Shown: piece after piece, positions 16,361 through 25,343 of the stretch | Layout: the number at the start of each line of letters is the position of its first letter | Position numbering within the stretch: the stretch's first letter is position 1 | DNA from: Streptomyces spinosisporus | GTDB taxonomy: Bacteria > Actinomycetota > Actinomycetes > Streptomycetales > Streptomycetaceae | DNA: 37,739 nucleotides | Direction: 5' to 3' | Assembly: GCF_022698145.1 (NCBI RefSeq) | Contig: NZ_JALDAX010000033.1 | Span: forward strand, 1 to 37,739 | Notes under the pieces: generated by a model | Told to the model about the DNA's origin: nothing | Seen by the model: the letters and a program-made list of their open reading frames with translations, nothing else | Database searches by the model: none | Translations under genes and position numbers: made by a program

Positions 16361-18331
16361 TCACGAGGCGTCCCTGGCGGCCCGCACCCAGGCGGCTTCC
16401 CGCAGCAAGCGCAGGCCGTTGAGGCCGACGATGACGGTGGACCCCTCGTGCCCGGCGACACCGAGCGGCAGCGGGAGCGTGGCGATCAGGTCCCAGGCCA
16501 CCAGCACCGTGATGAAGGCCCCAGCGATGACCAGGTTCTGCGCCACCAGACGGCGGGCCCGGCGGGAGAGCGCCACCACGGCCGGAATCGTGGCGAGTTC
16601 GTCGACGACGACGGCGTCGGCGGTCTCCCGGGCAAGATCGGAGCCCGCCTTGCCCATGGCGATGCCGGTGTGTGCGGCGGCGAGGGCGGGCGCGTCGTTG
16701 ACACCGTCCCCGACCACCAGCACCCGCCGGCCGTGGGCCTGCCAGTGCTTGACCGCGGCGACCTTGTCCTGAGGCAGGAGACCGGCGCGCACGTCGCTGA
16801 TGCCGACCTCGCCGGCCAGATGGTTCGCGGCACGCTCGTTGTCGCCGGTCAACAGGACCGGGGTACGGCCGGCCAGTTCGGTCAGCGCGGCCACTGTGGC
16901 CCTGGCGTCCGGGCGGAGCCGGTCGGCAATGCCCAGCACCCCGACGAGGAGGCCGTCGCGCAGGACAAGTACCGCGCTGCGGCCGTCGTCTTCGACGACC
17001 TGCACCACGTCGTCCGCCCGCGGGCCGACGGTGTGGGTGAGACGGGCCGGGGAACCGACCTGGACGGTATGCCCGCCGACGGCTGCCGTGACGCCCTGCC
17101 CGGCTACCGAGGCGAAGTCACCCGTCGCGGCGATGGAGAGGCCGCGGTCGCGGGCGGCCTGGACGACGGCGCGGGCGAGGGGGTGCTCGCTGGGGTGCTC
17201 GGCGGCGGCCGCGAGCGCGAGCAGATCGTCCTCGTCCAGGCCGGCGCCGGGCAGGGGTCGGATGTCGGTGACGTGGGGGGCGCCTTCGGTGAGGGTGCCG
17301 GTCTTGTCCAGGGCGACGGTGTCGACCTGACCCAGGCGCTCCATCACGGCGGCGGACTTCGCCAGCACGCCGTGGCGGCCCGCGTTGGCGATGGCGGACA
17401 GCAGCGGCGGCATCGTGGACAGGACCACCGCGCATGGTGACGCGACGATCATGAAGGTCATCGCCCGCAGCAGGGCGGGCTGGAGTGCAGAACCGAAGGC
17501 AAGCGGGACCGCGAAGACGGCGAGGGTCGCGACCACCATGCCGATCGAGTACCGCTGCTCGATCTTCTCGATGAACAGCTGAGTGGGGGCCTTGGTCTCG
17601 GAGGCGTCCTCGACCATCTTCACGATCCGGGCGATCACCGAGTCCGCCGGGCCACGTTCGACCCGCACACGCAGGGCGCCGGTGCCGTTGACCGTGCCGG
17701 CGAACACCTCATCTCCGGCCTGCTTGGCCACCGGCAGGGGCTCGCCGGTGATGGTGGCCTGGTCGACCTCGCTCACCCCCTCCAGGACCTCGCTGTCGGC
17801 GCCGACACGCTCGCCGGGCCGCACCAAGACGATGTCGCCGATCCGCAACTCCTCGGCGGCGACCAGCTCCTCCCGGCCATCCGGCAGGAGCCGGGTCGCG
17901 GTGGAAGGGGCAAGATCGAGCAGACCGCGCACCGAGTCCGCCGTCCGCGCCGTCGCGACAGCCTCCAGGGCGCCCGAGGTCGCGAAGATGACGATCAGCA
18001 GCGCCCCGTCGAGGACCTGACCGATCGCGGCGGCGCCGAGAGCGGCCACCACCATCAGCAGATCCACGTCCAAGGTCTTGTCCGCGAGGGCCTTCAGGCC
18101 CGCCCATCCCGGCTCCCAGCCACCGGTGACGAAGGTGGCGGCGAACAACGGCGCCCACGTCCAGGCCGGGGCGTCGAGCAGGTTGAGCGGCAGAGCGATC
18201 ACGAACAGGACCAGCGCGGCCAGAGCCCACCGGGCCTCCGGCAGGGCCAGCACCCGCGTAGGCCGCCGGGGTGGCGCCGGACGCGGCCCGGAGACAGCTC
18301 GCGAAGGCATCTGGTCCAGAACAGAAGACAC
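16361..18331 (-). CDS. P1B-4-type heavy-metal exporting ATPase (Co/Ni class)
   Basis: The 656-residue membrane pump has all P-type hallmarks, numbered from GTG 18331: TGEP (about 195), DKTGT phosphorylation site (342-346), HP pair in EHPSEHP (about 383), and GDGVNDAP (541-548). Ion selectivity motifs are SPC in the fourth conserved helix (298-300) and HEGST near the C-terminus (628-632), which mark P1B-4 pumps for Co2+, Ni2+ or Fe2+ rather than CPC-type Cu/Zn pumps. There is no N-terminal metal-binding domain, as is usual for the class. GAAGGG lies ten bases before the GTG. It is divergent from an NmtR-like sensor, resembling Mycobacterium tuberculosis nmtR with its ATPase. Confidence 0.9.
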   Translation of the reverse strand: MSSVLDQMPSRAVSGPRPAPPRRPTRVLALPEARWALAALVLFVIALPLNLLDAPAWTWAPLFAATFVTGGWEPGWAGLKALADKTLDVDLLMVVAALGAAAIGQVLDGALLIVIFATSGALEAVATARTADSVRGLLDLAPSTATRLLPDGREELVAAEELRIGDIVLVRPGERVGADSEVLEGVSEVDQATITGEPLPVAKQAGDEVFAGTVNGTGALRVRVERGPADSVIARIVKMVEDASETKAPTQLFIEKIEQRYSIGMVVATLAVFAVPLAFGSALQPALLRAMTFMIVASPCAVVLSTMPPLLSAIANAGRHGVLAKSAAVMERLGQVDTVALDKTGTLTEGAPHVTDIRPLPGAGLDEDDLLALAAAAEHPSEHPLARAVVQAARDRGLSIAATGDFASVAGQGVTAAVGGHTVQVGSPARLTHTVGPRADDVVQVVEDDGRSAVLVLRDGLLVGVLGIADRLRPDARATVAALTELAGRTPVLLTGDNERAANHLAGEVGISDVRAGLLPQDKVAAVKHWQAHGRRVLVVGDGVNDAPALAAAHTGIAMGKAGSDLARETADAVVVDELATIPAVVALSRRARRLVAQNLVIAGAFITVLVAWDLIATLPLPLGVAGHEGSTVIVGLNGLRLLREAAWVRAARDAS

Positions 18332-18388
18332 GACAAAACAACCCTTCACGGGCGGATGCGGCAACAGTCCTCACCATACAGGAACGTC

Positions 18389-18419
18389 TGAATAGGTCTT
18401 CATGTGTCACCGGTATGAT
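18389..18419 (+). promoter_or_regulatory. Divergent metal-responsive promoter region
   Basis: TGAATAGGTCTTCA (18389-18402) contains inverted TGAA/TTCA ends, and TATGAT (18414-18419) is a good -10 hexamer seven bases before the sensor's ATG, implying a leaderless sensor mRNA. On the other strand TATGGT (complement of 18373-18378) could be the ATPase -10. The palindromic segment lies between both and is the best candidate for sensor binding. The site is short and the assignment tentative. Confidence 0.55.
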
Positions 18420-18425
18420 GGCCCC

Positions 18426-18815
18426 ATGGGCCACGGAACCGGTACCACCAGCAGCGCCACCACCCGCGAGCGCCTCGACGCGGTCGGCACCGCCGACGTC
18501 GCCGCGACCCTCCAGGCCCTTGCCACGCCCTCACGCCTCTACATCCTGGCCCGCCTCCAGGAAGGCCCCTGCTCCGTCAGCGACCTCGCCGACGCCGCCG
18601 GTATGGAAGCCTCCGCCTGCTCCCACCAGCTGCGCCTGCTGCGCAACCTCGGCCTCGTGACCGGCGAACGCCACGGCCGCTCGATCGTCTACGCGCTCTA
18701 CGACAACCATGTCGCCGAACTCCTCGACCAGGCGCTCTTCCACGTGGAGCATCTGCGCATGGGAATCTGTGACACACCGTTGAGCGCCGCCGACGAGACA
18801 CCGGCCGGTCGCTAG
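18426..18815 (+). CDS. nmtR: NmtR-like ArsR/SmtB-family nickel/cobalt sensor
   Basis: The 129-residue protein has the winged HTH of ArsR/SmtB repressors (SVSDLADAAGMEASACSHQLRLL, about residues 50-72). It starts MGHGTG, matching the distinctive MGHG N-terminus of M. tuberculosis NmtR that supplies metal ligands, which is why ATG 18426 is preferred over 18402. Other NmtR ligands are present with the same spacing: D93 and H95 in LYDNHV, H106 and H109 in FHVEHL. It should repress the divergent ATPase gene and release DNA on binding Ni2+ or Co2+. Overall similarity to NmtR is strong across the protein. Confidence 0.88.
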   Translation: MGHGTGTTSSATTRERLDAVGTADVAATLQALATPSRLYILARLQEGPCSVSDLADAAGMEASACSHQLRLLRNLGLVTGERHGRSIVYALYDNHVAELLDQALFHVEHLRMGICDTPLSAADETPAGR

Positions 18816-18879
18816 CTCACGACCGCCGCAGTCAGACACGACCGCCGTCAGATCCACGTCGGCCAGCGGCGATGCCCCT

Positions 18880-18995
18880 GGCAACGTCATGCTGATCATC
18901 GACTCGCAGTCCGCCAACGCAGCCGAGACCGTCTCCAACGCCACCCGCGGATTCGACGCGGGCAAGAAGACCAACGGGAGCAAGAGACACAGCGC
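18880..18995 (+). pseudogene. IS5/IS4-type transposase fragment
   Basis: The frame reads LIIDSQSANAAETVSNATRG followed by FDAGKKTNGSKRHSALDS. This is the segment around the first catalytic Asp of DDE_Tnp_1 transposases, usually IDSQSVKAAETVG...GKKxNGRKRH. Nothing of the flanking transposase is present. It passes into an unrelated IS256-family fragment within about ten bases. Confidence 0.7.
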
Positions 18996-19004
18996 CCTGG
19001 ACAG

Positions 19005-19390
19005 CGGATCCTGGAGTTCTCCGAGAAAAGGGGCGCCAAGTGTCCGGTCGTGATCACACTGTGGTCCGACATCTGGGGCCGAGATGGTGCCCCTCTTGTC
19101 CTTCGACGTCGAAATGCGCAAGGTCATCTGCAACACGAACGCGATTGAGAGCGTGAACGCCCGGATCCACAAGGCGGCTCGGGCCCGCGGCCACTTCCAA
19201 TCGGAGGCCACCGCGTTGAAGTGCGTCTAAATGGCGCCGACGAGCCTGGATCCGACGGGCAAGGGCCGACGCCGCAGGACGATGCGCTGGAAGGCACCGC
19301 TCAACGCCTTCCAGATCGCCTTCGCTGGCCACCTGCCCCCTACCGACCAGCGATAACTCAACAACCAAGATCATCTGTTAAGTCGACGTA
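19005..19390 (+). pseudogene. IS256-family (mutator) transposase C-terminal relic
   Basis: Homology starts with ILEFSEKRGAKCPVVITLWSDIWG, then after a one-base frame change near 19083 continues VPLLSFDVEMRKVICNTNAI, ESVNARIHKAARARGHFQSE, ATALKCV, a stop, and LDPTGKGRRRRTMRWKAPLNAF. This is the conserved end of IS256 transposases (VICSTNAIES, RARGHFP). The N-terminal two thirds is gone. With the preceding IS5-type piece it forms a composite transposon graveyard. Confidence 0.8.
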
Positions 19391-19522
19391 CCCACCAATG
19401 CTGTAACACTGTCGGCGATCTCGACGGGGTGGCGACGTCTGTTGGATTACGGCCCGGTCGATGGTGTCCGTCTGCTCCTGTCACGAGCTCTCTGCACACA
19501 AATAACGGGCGGCGACTGCGCC

Positions 19523-21139
19523 TCAGGAGGCGAGCACGCGCTGGTGCAGCTCGGTGACGACCTTGCGCGCAGAGGAGATCGCTCCGTGCTGCCAGGCATC
19601 CATATAGCTCAGGTAGTCACCGGCGAAGTACACATGTCCCTGGGCCTTGTTGAGCGGCGCGTACGCCGGTGCGTCGGGGCCACCGGGCATGGAGTGCCAG
19701 GCGCCTTCGAGGTAGGGGACGAGCTTCCATTGGTGGGAGTAGGACGCGGCGAGTTCGCTGCGGTACTTGCCGCCGTGGATCTTGACGCCCCGATCGAGGG
19801 CGCGTTCCAGGCGCTGGGCCGGGGTGAGGGCCGAGTACGCGTCGGAGTGGGCGCCGGTGTTGTAGTAGCCGATGATCAGGCCGCGATCGCCCAGGTGGCC
19901 GTAGGACGGGTACCAGATGTGATCGAGGTCCAGGTCGGTCTCGGTGATTCCGCCGAAGATCTTGAGATCTCTCTCCCACCAGCGGCTCTTGTACTCGAGG
20001 CCGATCTTGGAGGCGTAGGACGGTTTCACCGCCTGCAGGGCGGTCTGCACGGCGGTGCCGAGGTTGTGCGAGGTCTTGGCCAGGAGGTGCGGCGCGAGGG
20101 TGGCGATGCAGTAGTCGGCCGTGATCGCACGGGTACGGCCGTTGTGGATGTAGGTGACCTGCACGCCGTCGGCGGTGTTCTTGATGTCGGTGACGGCTGC
20201 GCCGGTGCGGATCTTCTCCTCGCCTATGGCGCGGGCGAACGCCATCGGTATCCGGTCCATGCCGCCGACGGGCTGGAACATCAGCATCGCCTGGTCGTAG
20301 CCGAACTCGAAGGAGAAGTAGCGGCCCACGTTGGAGGCGAACACGTCGGAGAGGGAGGGTACGTTGCCGAGTTCCTCGCCCGGGGTGCCGGCGGCGCCCG
20401 GGTCGACGCTGAAGCCGCGGTGTTCGGTCCCCGTGTACGTGTAGTCGGAGCCGAGGGAGCCGTAGCTCTTGAGGAAGGTGAGCAGCCGTTCCTTGTCGTC
20501 CGCCGTCAACTCGCCGTCGAGCGCACCGGAGCTGGTGGCCTTGGACAGCAGCTCGGAGATGTAGCCGTAGACGTCGGCCTTTGCGGTGCGGTACTGGACC
20601 GACGCCTTCATGCCGGTGGTCTCGTTGTAGATGAGCGCGCCGGCGTTGGTGTTGGTGAAGACCTCGATGGGCACGCCGAGTTCACGGCAGTAGTCGAGGG
20701 TGAGCATCCACTGGGCGAGGCGGGCGGGGCCGGCGTTCATGTACTGGCCCTTGCTGAAGCGCGCGGTCTGGCTGACGCCGTTGATGTCGGTCAGCCGGTC
20801 GCCGCCGCGGACGGTGAGGTTGCGGCCGCCGACGCGGTCGCGTGCTTCGAGGACCGTACAGTCGTAGCCGGCCTTGCCGAGTTCGTAGGCGGATGTGAGA
20901 CCGGCGATGCCGCCGCCGATGATGACGACCTTGGCGGGCCTGCCCATGCGGCCCTGGAGCGTGAAATCGCTGCGCCTGGGGGCGCGGAACGGCGCGTCCT
21001 TCTCCGCCGCGTAGGCGGCGGTGGGGGCGAGACCAAGCGCCCCCATCGTGGCGAACATGGCGCCGGCACCGCCGGCTACACCCACACTGCGCAGGAACGC
21101 GCGTCGGCTTGTTCCCGTCCCGACCTGAGGCTCTGTCAT
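19523..21139 (-). CDS. Tat-exported flavin monoamine oxidase / L-amino-acid-oxidase-type enzyme
   Basis: The 538-residue protein begins with a twin-arginine signal (TSRRAFLRSVGVAGG, hydrophobic stretch, then AYAAE), so it is probably exported folded. The FAD-binding motif VVIIGGGIAGLTSAYELGKA with VLEARDRVGGR (about residues 71-107) and a C-terminal YFAGDYLSYMDAWQHGAISS block identify the flavin amine-oxidase family, which oxidises amines or amino acids to imines with release of hydrogen peroxide. ATG 21139 follows GGAAGGGGAG. Length fits the family and no lesion is present. It is monocistronic here; substrate cannot be deduced. Confidence 0.9.
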   Translation of the reverse strand: MTEPQVGTGTSRRAFLRSVGVAGGAGAMFATMGALGLAPTAAYAAEKDAPFRAPRRSDFTLQGRMGRPAKVVIIGGGIAGLTSAYELGKAGYDCTVLEARDRVGGRNLTVRGGDRLTDINGVSQTARFSKGQYMNAGPARLAQWMLTLDYCRELGVPIEVFTNTNAGALIYNETTGMKASVQYRTAKADVYGYISELLSKATSSGALDGELTADDKERLLTFLKSYGSLGSDYTYTGTEHRGFSVDPGAAGTPGEELGNVPSLSDVFASNVGRYFSFEFGYDQAMLMFQPVGGMDRIPMAFARAIGEEKIRTGAAVTDIKNTADGVQVTYIHNGRTRAITADYCIATLAPHLLAKTSHNLGTAVQTALQAVKPSYASKIGLEYKSRWWERDLKIFGGITETDLDLDHIWYPSYGHLGDRGLIIGYYNTGAHSDAYSALTPAQRLERALDRGVKIHGGKYRSELAASYSHQWKLVPYLEGAWHSMPGGPDAPAYAPLNKAQGHVYFAGDYLSYMDAWQHGAISSARKVVTELHQRVLAS

Positions 21140-21509
21140 GGAGGCGCTCCCCTTCCGATCTTGAACGACGGGGGAAGCGTGCCAATGGACCGTTACGGCG
21201 TACGACGCATTCGTGTATCCCGCACGTTTCTGCAGGCGAAGCCGAAGAGACAGATCAACGCGCGGGGCCGGACGCGCCGTTGCCCTGCGGGGAGTGCGCC
21301 GGTGTCGGTGGGCCCGAAGGTGTCAGGGGGCCGAAGGTGTCGGGGGTACAGGACGAACGAACGAACGGCGAGCAGGTACTGCATCTACAGCTCATCCATT
21401 CACGCCTCCCGCTTCTGAATCTGACCATCAACAGTTGTTGGACTCCTGGATCACCGATTCCTACAGTGAACTCGCGGCGTCGATCGGCACCTGATGACGG
21501 AGGACATGC
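21140..21509. other. Intergenic region with three imperfect 17-18-base tandem repeats
   Basis: Between the divergently placed amine oxidase and broken reductase genes no gene was recognised. Three imperfect units starting GGTGTC (21301, 21319 and 21336; first two ending CCGAA) lie in tandem and are followed by short ACGA/GAAC repeats near 21353. A purine-rich ribosome site (GACGGAGGAC) precedes 21510. Confidence 0.55.
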
Positions 21510-22124
21510 ATGCAACAACGCACCCTCGGCGGCCACACCGTCCCGGCGATCGGCCTTGGCGGCAGGCCCCTTTCGATCCAGGACCGTCCTGACGAGGACC
21601 GCTCGATCGCCACCGTCCACGCGGCGCTCGACGCGGGTGTCACCTTCATCGACACGGCCGACGCATCCCACCGCCAAGCCAACGAGGTCGGCCACAACGA
21701 CGAGCTGCTCGCCCGCGCACTGCATGAGTACGGCTCGGGTGCCGACGGCGTGCTGGTCGCGACCAAGGCAGGCCATCCGCCCCGGCGACGGCACATGGAC
21801 CACGAGCAGTGACCCCGAGCACCTCAAGCGTGCGGCCAGGGAGTCCACCCGCCGCTTCGGCGTCGATGCGATCAGCGTGTACCCGTTCCACCGCCCCGAC
21901 CCGGCCGAGCCGTACGCCGACTCGGTGGCGCGATCTGTGAATCGACGAGACCAATTCGGTACTTGTCGGTCGCCTCGCGCCGGTGCCGGAACCAATGTGG
22001 GAACTGGCCCTCATGTCCGTCGTCATGCCGATCCCCGGCGCCTCCCGTCCCGACAGTATCCGTGACTCCGCGGGGGCCGCCGACCTCCTACTCACGGCCG
22101 AACAGCTCGCGCGTTCGTCCGCCT
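21510..22124 (+). pseudogene. Aldo/keto reductase, frameshifted and internally deleted
   Basis: The N-terminal part MQQRTLGGHTVPAIGLGGRP with FIDTADASH is a normal aldo/keto reductase start (cofactor-barrel strand 1-2). Near 21777 the frame changes and continues RPGDGTWTTSSDPEHLKRA and VDAISVYPFHRPDP; around 21935 a large piece is missing, and a third frame resumes with VVMPIPGASRPDSIRDSAGA and TAEQLARSSA, the usual end. About a third of the barrel is absent, so it cannot fold. A good ribosome site (GGAGGAC) remains. It lies just upstream of an intact but different reductase. Confidence 0.8.
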
Positions 22125-22145
22125 GATCCGATTTTGGAGAGAACC

Positions 22146-23081
22146 ATGAAGACCTTTTCCTTGCCGGGCACCGACATGGTGGTGCCGAACGTCGTCCTCG
22201 GGCTCATGCGGATCCAGGACAAGACCGACGACGAGGTGCGTACGCTCGTGAGCACAGCCCGCGATTGCGGCATCACCTTCCTCGACCACGCCGACGTCTA
22301 CGGATCGAGCCTGCATGGCTGCGAGCGCCGCTTCGCTGAGGCGCTGCAGCTGACCTCGTCCGAACGCGAACAGTTCGTCATCCAGTCGAAGGCCGGCATC
22401 GTCCCCAAGGACGGTCCGTATTTCGACTTCTCGTACGAGCACATCCTCGAATCGGTCGACGGATCCCTCAAGGCGCTGGGGACGGACTACCTCGACATCC
22501 TTCTGCTGCACCGGCCTGACGCGCTGGTGGAACCGGAGGAAGTCGCTCGTGCATTCGACGAGCTCTCGGCTGCCGGCAAGGTGCGCGCGTTCGGCGTCTC
22601 CAACCAGACCCCGCGGCAGATCGACCTGCTGCGCCGCTATGTGACGCAGCCGATCGTCGCGAACCAGCTGCAGTTGTCGATCACGCACGCGCCGATGATC
22701 GCGCAGGGCGTTGCGGCGAACATGCAGGGTCTGGACCAGTCAATCGTGCGTGACGATGGCATCGTCGACTACTGCCGCCTGAACGACATCACGGTCCAGG
22801 CGTGGTCGCCGTTCCAAGCCGGGTTCTTCGATGGCCCGTTCCTCGGTTCGGACCGCTATGTCGAGCTGAATGCTGTGGTCGACCGCCTGGCGGACAAGTA
22901 CGGCGTCCCGGCCGAAGCGATCGCCGTCGCATGGATCACCCGCCACCCCGCGAAGATGCAGGTCGTACTCGGCACGACCACACCCGAGCGCGTGGCCGCC
23001 GCGGCGCAGGGCTCGGACCTCCCCCTCACCCGCGCCGAGTGGTACGAGCTCTTCCGCGCCGCCGGCTACACCGTGCCGTAA
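22146..23081 (+). CDS. Aldo/keto reductase (YdhF-like clade)
   Basis: This 311-residue NADPH-dependent (beta/alpha)8 oxidoreductase shows the AKR pattern: an N-terminal strand with VVLGLMRIQDKT, FLDHADVYG (catalytic Asp and Tyr), FVIQSKAGI (Lys), DYLDILLLHRPD (His), FGVSNQT, and the C-terminal cofactor segment VLGTTTPERV. Its short subunit resembles E. coli YdhF-type reductases. ATG 22146 is preceded by TTGGAGAG. It follows the broken reductase by about 20 bases, and the two probably shared one transcript. Physiological carbonyl substrate unknown. Confidence 0.88.
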   Translation: MKTFSLPGTDMVVPNVVLGLMRIQDKTDDEVRTLVSTARDCGITFLDHADVYGSSLHGCERRFAEALQLTSSEREQFVIQSKAGIVPKDGPYFDFSYEHILESVDGSLKALGTDYLDILLLHRPDALVEPEEVARAFDELSAAGKVRAFGVSNQTPRQIDLLRRYVTQPIVANQLQLSITHAPMIAQGVAANMQGLDQSIVRDDGIVDYCRLNDITVQAWSPFQAGFFDGPFLGSDRYVELNAVVDRLADKYGVPAEAIAVAWITRHPAKMQVVLGTTTPERVAAAAQGSDLPLTRAEWYELFRAAGYTVP

Positions 23082-23347
23082 TCGTCGCTCTTTCGCAGAG
23101 CACATGCCGGGCCGGGGCCAATGCCGTCACGACGCTGGTGATCTTGTGCGGGCCACCGACAGTGGGGCCGTCGGGTGGTCCGCTCAAGGAGCGCGGGGTG
23201 GCCGCCGGTCTTGGAGTGTGGGGTTATCTGGAGTCGCGCGAAGGGCGCCCTTCATGTCGCGCAGGAAGCGGTGAACTCCGGTGATCTGCGTGGTGGATGT
23301 GGTTGTCTGTCGCCGTCCATGACGCAGGTCCTTCGGAGGAACAGTGC

Positions 23348-24067
23348 GTGTCCACGCGTGCTCTTACCCGCCCCGCGGCGTGAATCCTGGACGGTGCTCG
23401 GGGAGGACGACGCCCCGCTCGTTCCTGTCGAGCGATATCTGGCCTACCTGAGCGACATCGAGAAGTCGCCGAACACCGTCAAGGCGTAGGCCCACGACCT
23501 GAAGGACTGGTTCTCCGTCCTGCAGCGCCATGGTCTGGACTGGCGGAGGTCCGGCTGGCAGACGTCGGTGAGTTCGTGGCCTGTCTGCGGCTCCCGCCGG
23601 CGGGCCGGGCCGGGAGGGTCGCGGTGCTGCCGTCGGTGTCCGCGCATTGCACCGAGTCACGGTGAATCGGAGGCTGTCCGCGCTCTCGGCGTTCTACCAG
23701 CATGCCGCCCGGCACGGTGTCGATCTGGCCGATCCGCTGGTGTCCTGGCAGCGGGGCGGCGGGCGGAGTGGATCCTTCAAGGCGTTCCTGCACCACGTCA
23801 GCAAGTCCGCCCCGGTTCCCGGCTGGGCGATCAAGCTGAAGGTCCCACGAAAGCATCCGCAGGTAGTGACCGCCGCAGAGGCCCAGAAGATCCTCGATGC
23901 CTGCACCGGTCTGCGCGACCGGCTGCTCTTCGCCGTGCTGCATGACGCCGGCATCGGGATCGGCGAGACTCTCGGCATGCGGCACGAGGACATCGCCACC
24001 GCCGAACGTGAGATCGTTATCCGGCCGCGGATCAACGACAACGGGGCCCGCACCAAGTCGAGCTTCG
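23348..24067 (+). pseudogene. Tyrosine recombinase/integrase, broken
   Basis: Several frames together give a site-specific integrase: VSTRALTRPAA from GTG 23348 (after GGAGGAACAGT), RRESWTVLGEDD, VPVERYLAYLSDIEKSPNTV, an in-frame TAG at 23487, AHDLKDWFSVLQRHGLDWR, another frame TVNRRLSALSAFYQHAARHG, then VVTAAEAQKILDACTGLRDR and HEDIATAEREIVIRPRINDN. The C-terminal domain with His-x-x-Arg and Tyr is absent after 24067. The first catalytic Arg (usual GMRIGE) is Gly in AGIGIGETL. It is clearly inactive. Confidence 0.75.
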
Positions 24068-24191
24068 ATGTCTGCGAAGCGAGACCCACCGGGTTCTCAT
24101 TTTATTCTCCGCCCGGGTCGCCAACAGATCCGTTGACCTGCCACCGTACGAAGATCCCGCTCCGGCACTGCTATGACAAGCGGGCGTCACA

Positions 24192-25076
24192 TCATCTGCG
24201 CTCCACAATCGTAGGTGGCAGTCCAAAATCGTTGAACGGCTGGAGGTGGTCACCGCATGGCTGTATCGGTGCCCGTTGCTTAATGCCGAGAAGCTCTCGC
24301 GGTGTGTGACCTGAAAGCTCACGGAAATCCCGGCTCATGTGAGCCTGGTCGTGATATCCCCCCATCACGGCAAGTTCGCCCAGACTGAGACGACTGTTCG
24401 CTGAAATGGCGAGGGTTTTATGGAACCGCAGGATGCGGGACAGGGTTTGGGCGGGCAGGCCTACGTGCTCACGGAGGAGGCCTTGTATGCGGCGGGCACC
24501 GAGACTGGTAGTTTCCATCAAGTCGCGCAGAGATGTGGCGCCGCCACCGTTCCGCACGAGGTCCCAGATCTCGACGATGACCGGTGATGGGGGGTGGGCC
24601 ACACACAGCCGCTGAGTAAGCAGGGTATCCAGCATCCGCCAACGCTGCGGCCAATGCGCGGCGCCTGCCAACCTGTCGGTGATGTCGGCCGACCAATGGG
24701 GCCCCAGAATCTCATCCGGATCGACGACCGATTTCGCCAGATGGTGGAGAGGTACACCCAGCAATCGGCGCGCGCCGAGCGGGGTGAACTCGATCTCCAC
24801 GGCGGACCCCGGCCCGTGAAAGCCCGCCAGCATGGCACTCGCCTGCAGGCCTGCAATCATCGCTGGCCAATGAGTCGACAGGTGTCCGGCGTCTCGACCG
24901 CTGTGAATGGTCAAGGGATGGCCCCACGCCAGAAGCAGAGTCACGGTCGCGCAAGGCAGGGTGACTCTCGCGGGCCTCGGGCCCGTCATCTGGTGACCGC
25001 GGTAGCGGATGACGCTGCCGCGCAGGTGTGCTGCCGGGCGGCCGAAATACCCGCCATGATCAGCCGGATTGGTCAC
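24192..25076 (-). CDS. AraC-family transcriptional regulator
   Basis: The 294-residue protein has an N-terminal sensor-type domain and a C-terminal AraC DNA-binding domain: first HTH near TSLRDLMETTSLGARRIQGLL and second near LSLGELAVMGGYHDQAHMSR, ending in the classic DFRELSGHTPRELL. The start is GTG 25076 preceded by GGGGGGACGGCA. It is divergent from a DHFR-like reductase with a 267-base gap, a common pairing in actinomycetes, and probably controls that gene. Ligand unknown. Confidence 0.87.
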   Translation of the reverse strand: MTNPADHGGYFGRPAAHLRGSVIRYRGHQMTGPRPARVTLPCATVTLLLAWGHPLTIHSGRDAGHLSTHWPAMIAGLQASAMLAGFHGPGSAVEIEFTPLGARRLLGVPLHHLAKSVVDPDEILGPHWSADITDRLAGAAHWPQRWRMLDTLLTQRLCVAHPPSPVIVEIWDLVRNGGGATSLRDLMETTSLGARRIQGLLREHVGLPAQTLSRILRFHKTLAISANSRLSLGELAVMGGYHDQAHMSRDFRELSGHTPRELLGIKQRAPIQPCGDHLQPFNDFGLPPTIVERR

Positions 25077-25343
25077 TGCCGTCCCCCCGTCGGGATTGCG
25101 CCTTCGTACAAGACACCGACTCAGCCGCGGCTCAAGACTAGACGCACGATCATGAAGCGCGCTCGGTCAGCGACTGTGGTCTGCGAACGATGGTGGGCGC
25201 ATCAGGCACGTTCCCACCGGACTGAGCATGCCTCCTCACCGCACCGAACAAGCGACCCACGCGGTCGTCGCGACCAAATGGCGCCACCGAAACTTCCCTG
25301 GTGACGGGTCGTTGCGGAGTCAAATCCGAAACAAGGAGCATGA

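Noticed and set aside
16304..17440. Plus-strand frame opposite the metal ATPase
   Set aside because: Antisense to conserved ATPase motifs and Gly/Arg-rich; a GC-skewed codon shadow.
19442..21418. 658-codon plus-strand frame opposite the amine oxidase
   Set aside because: It mirrors the amine oxidase and continues into repeats; no motif, no ribosome site.
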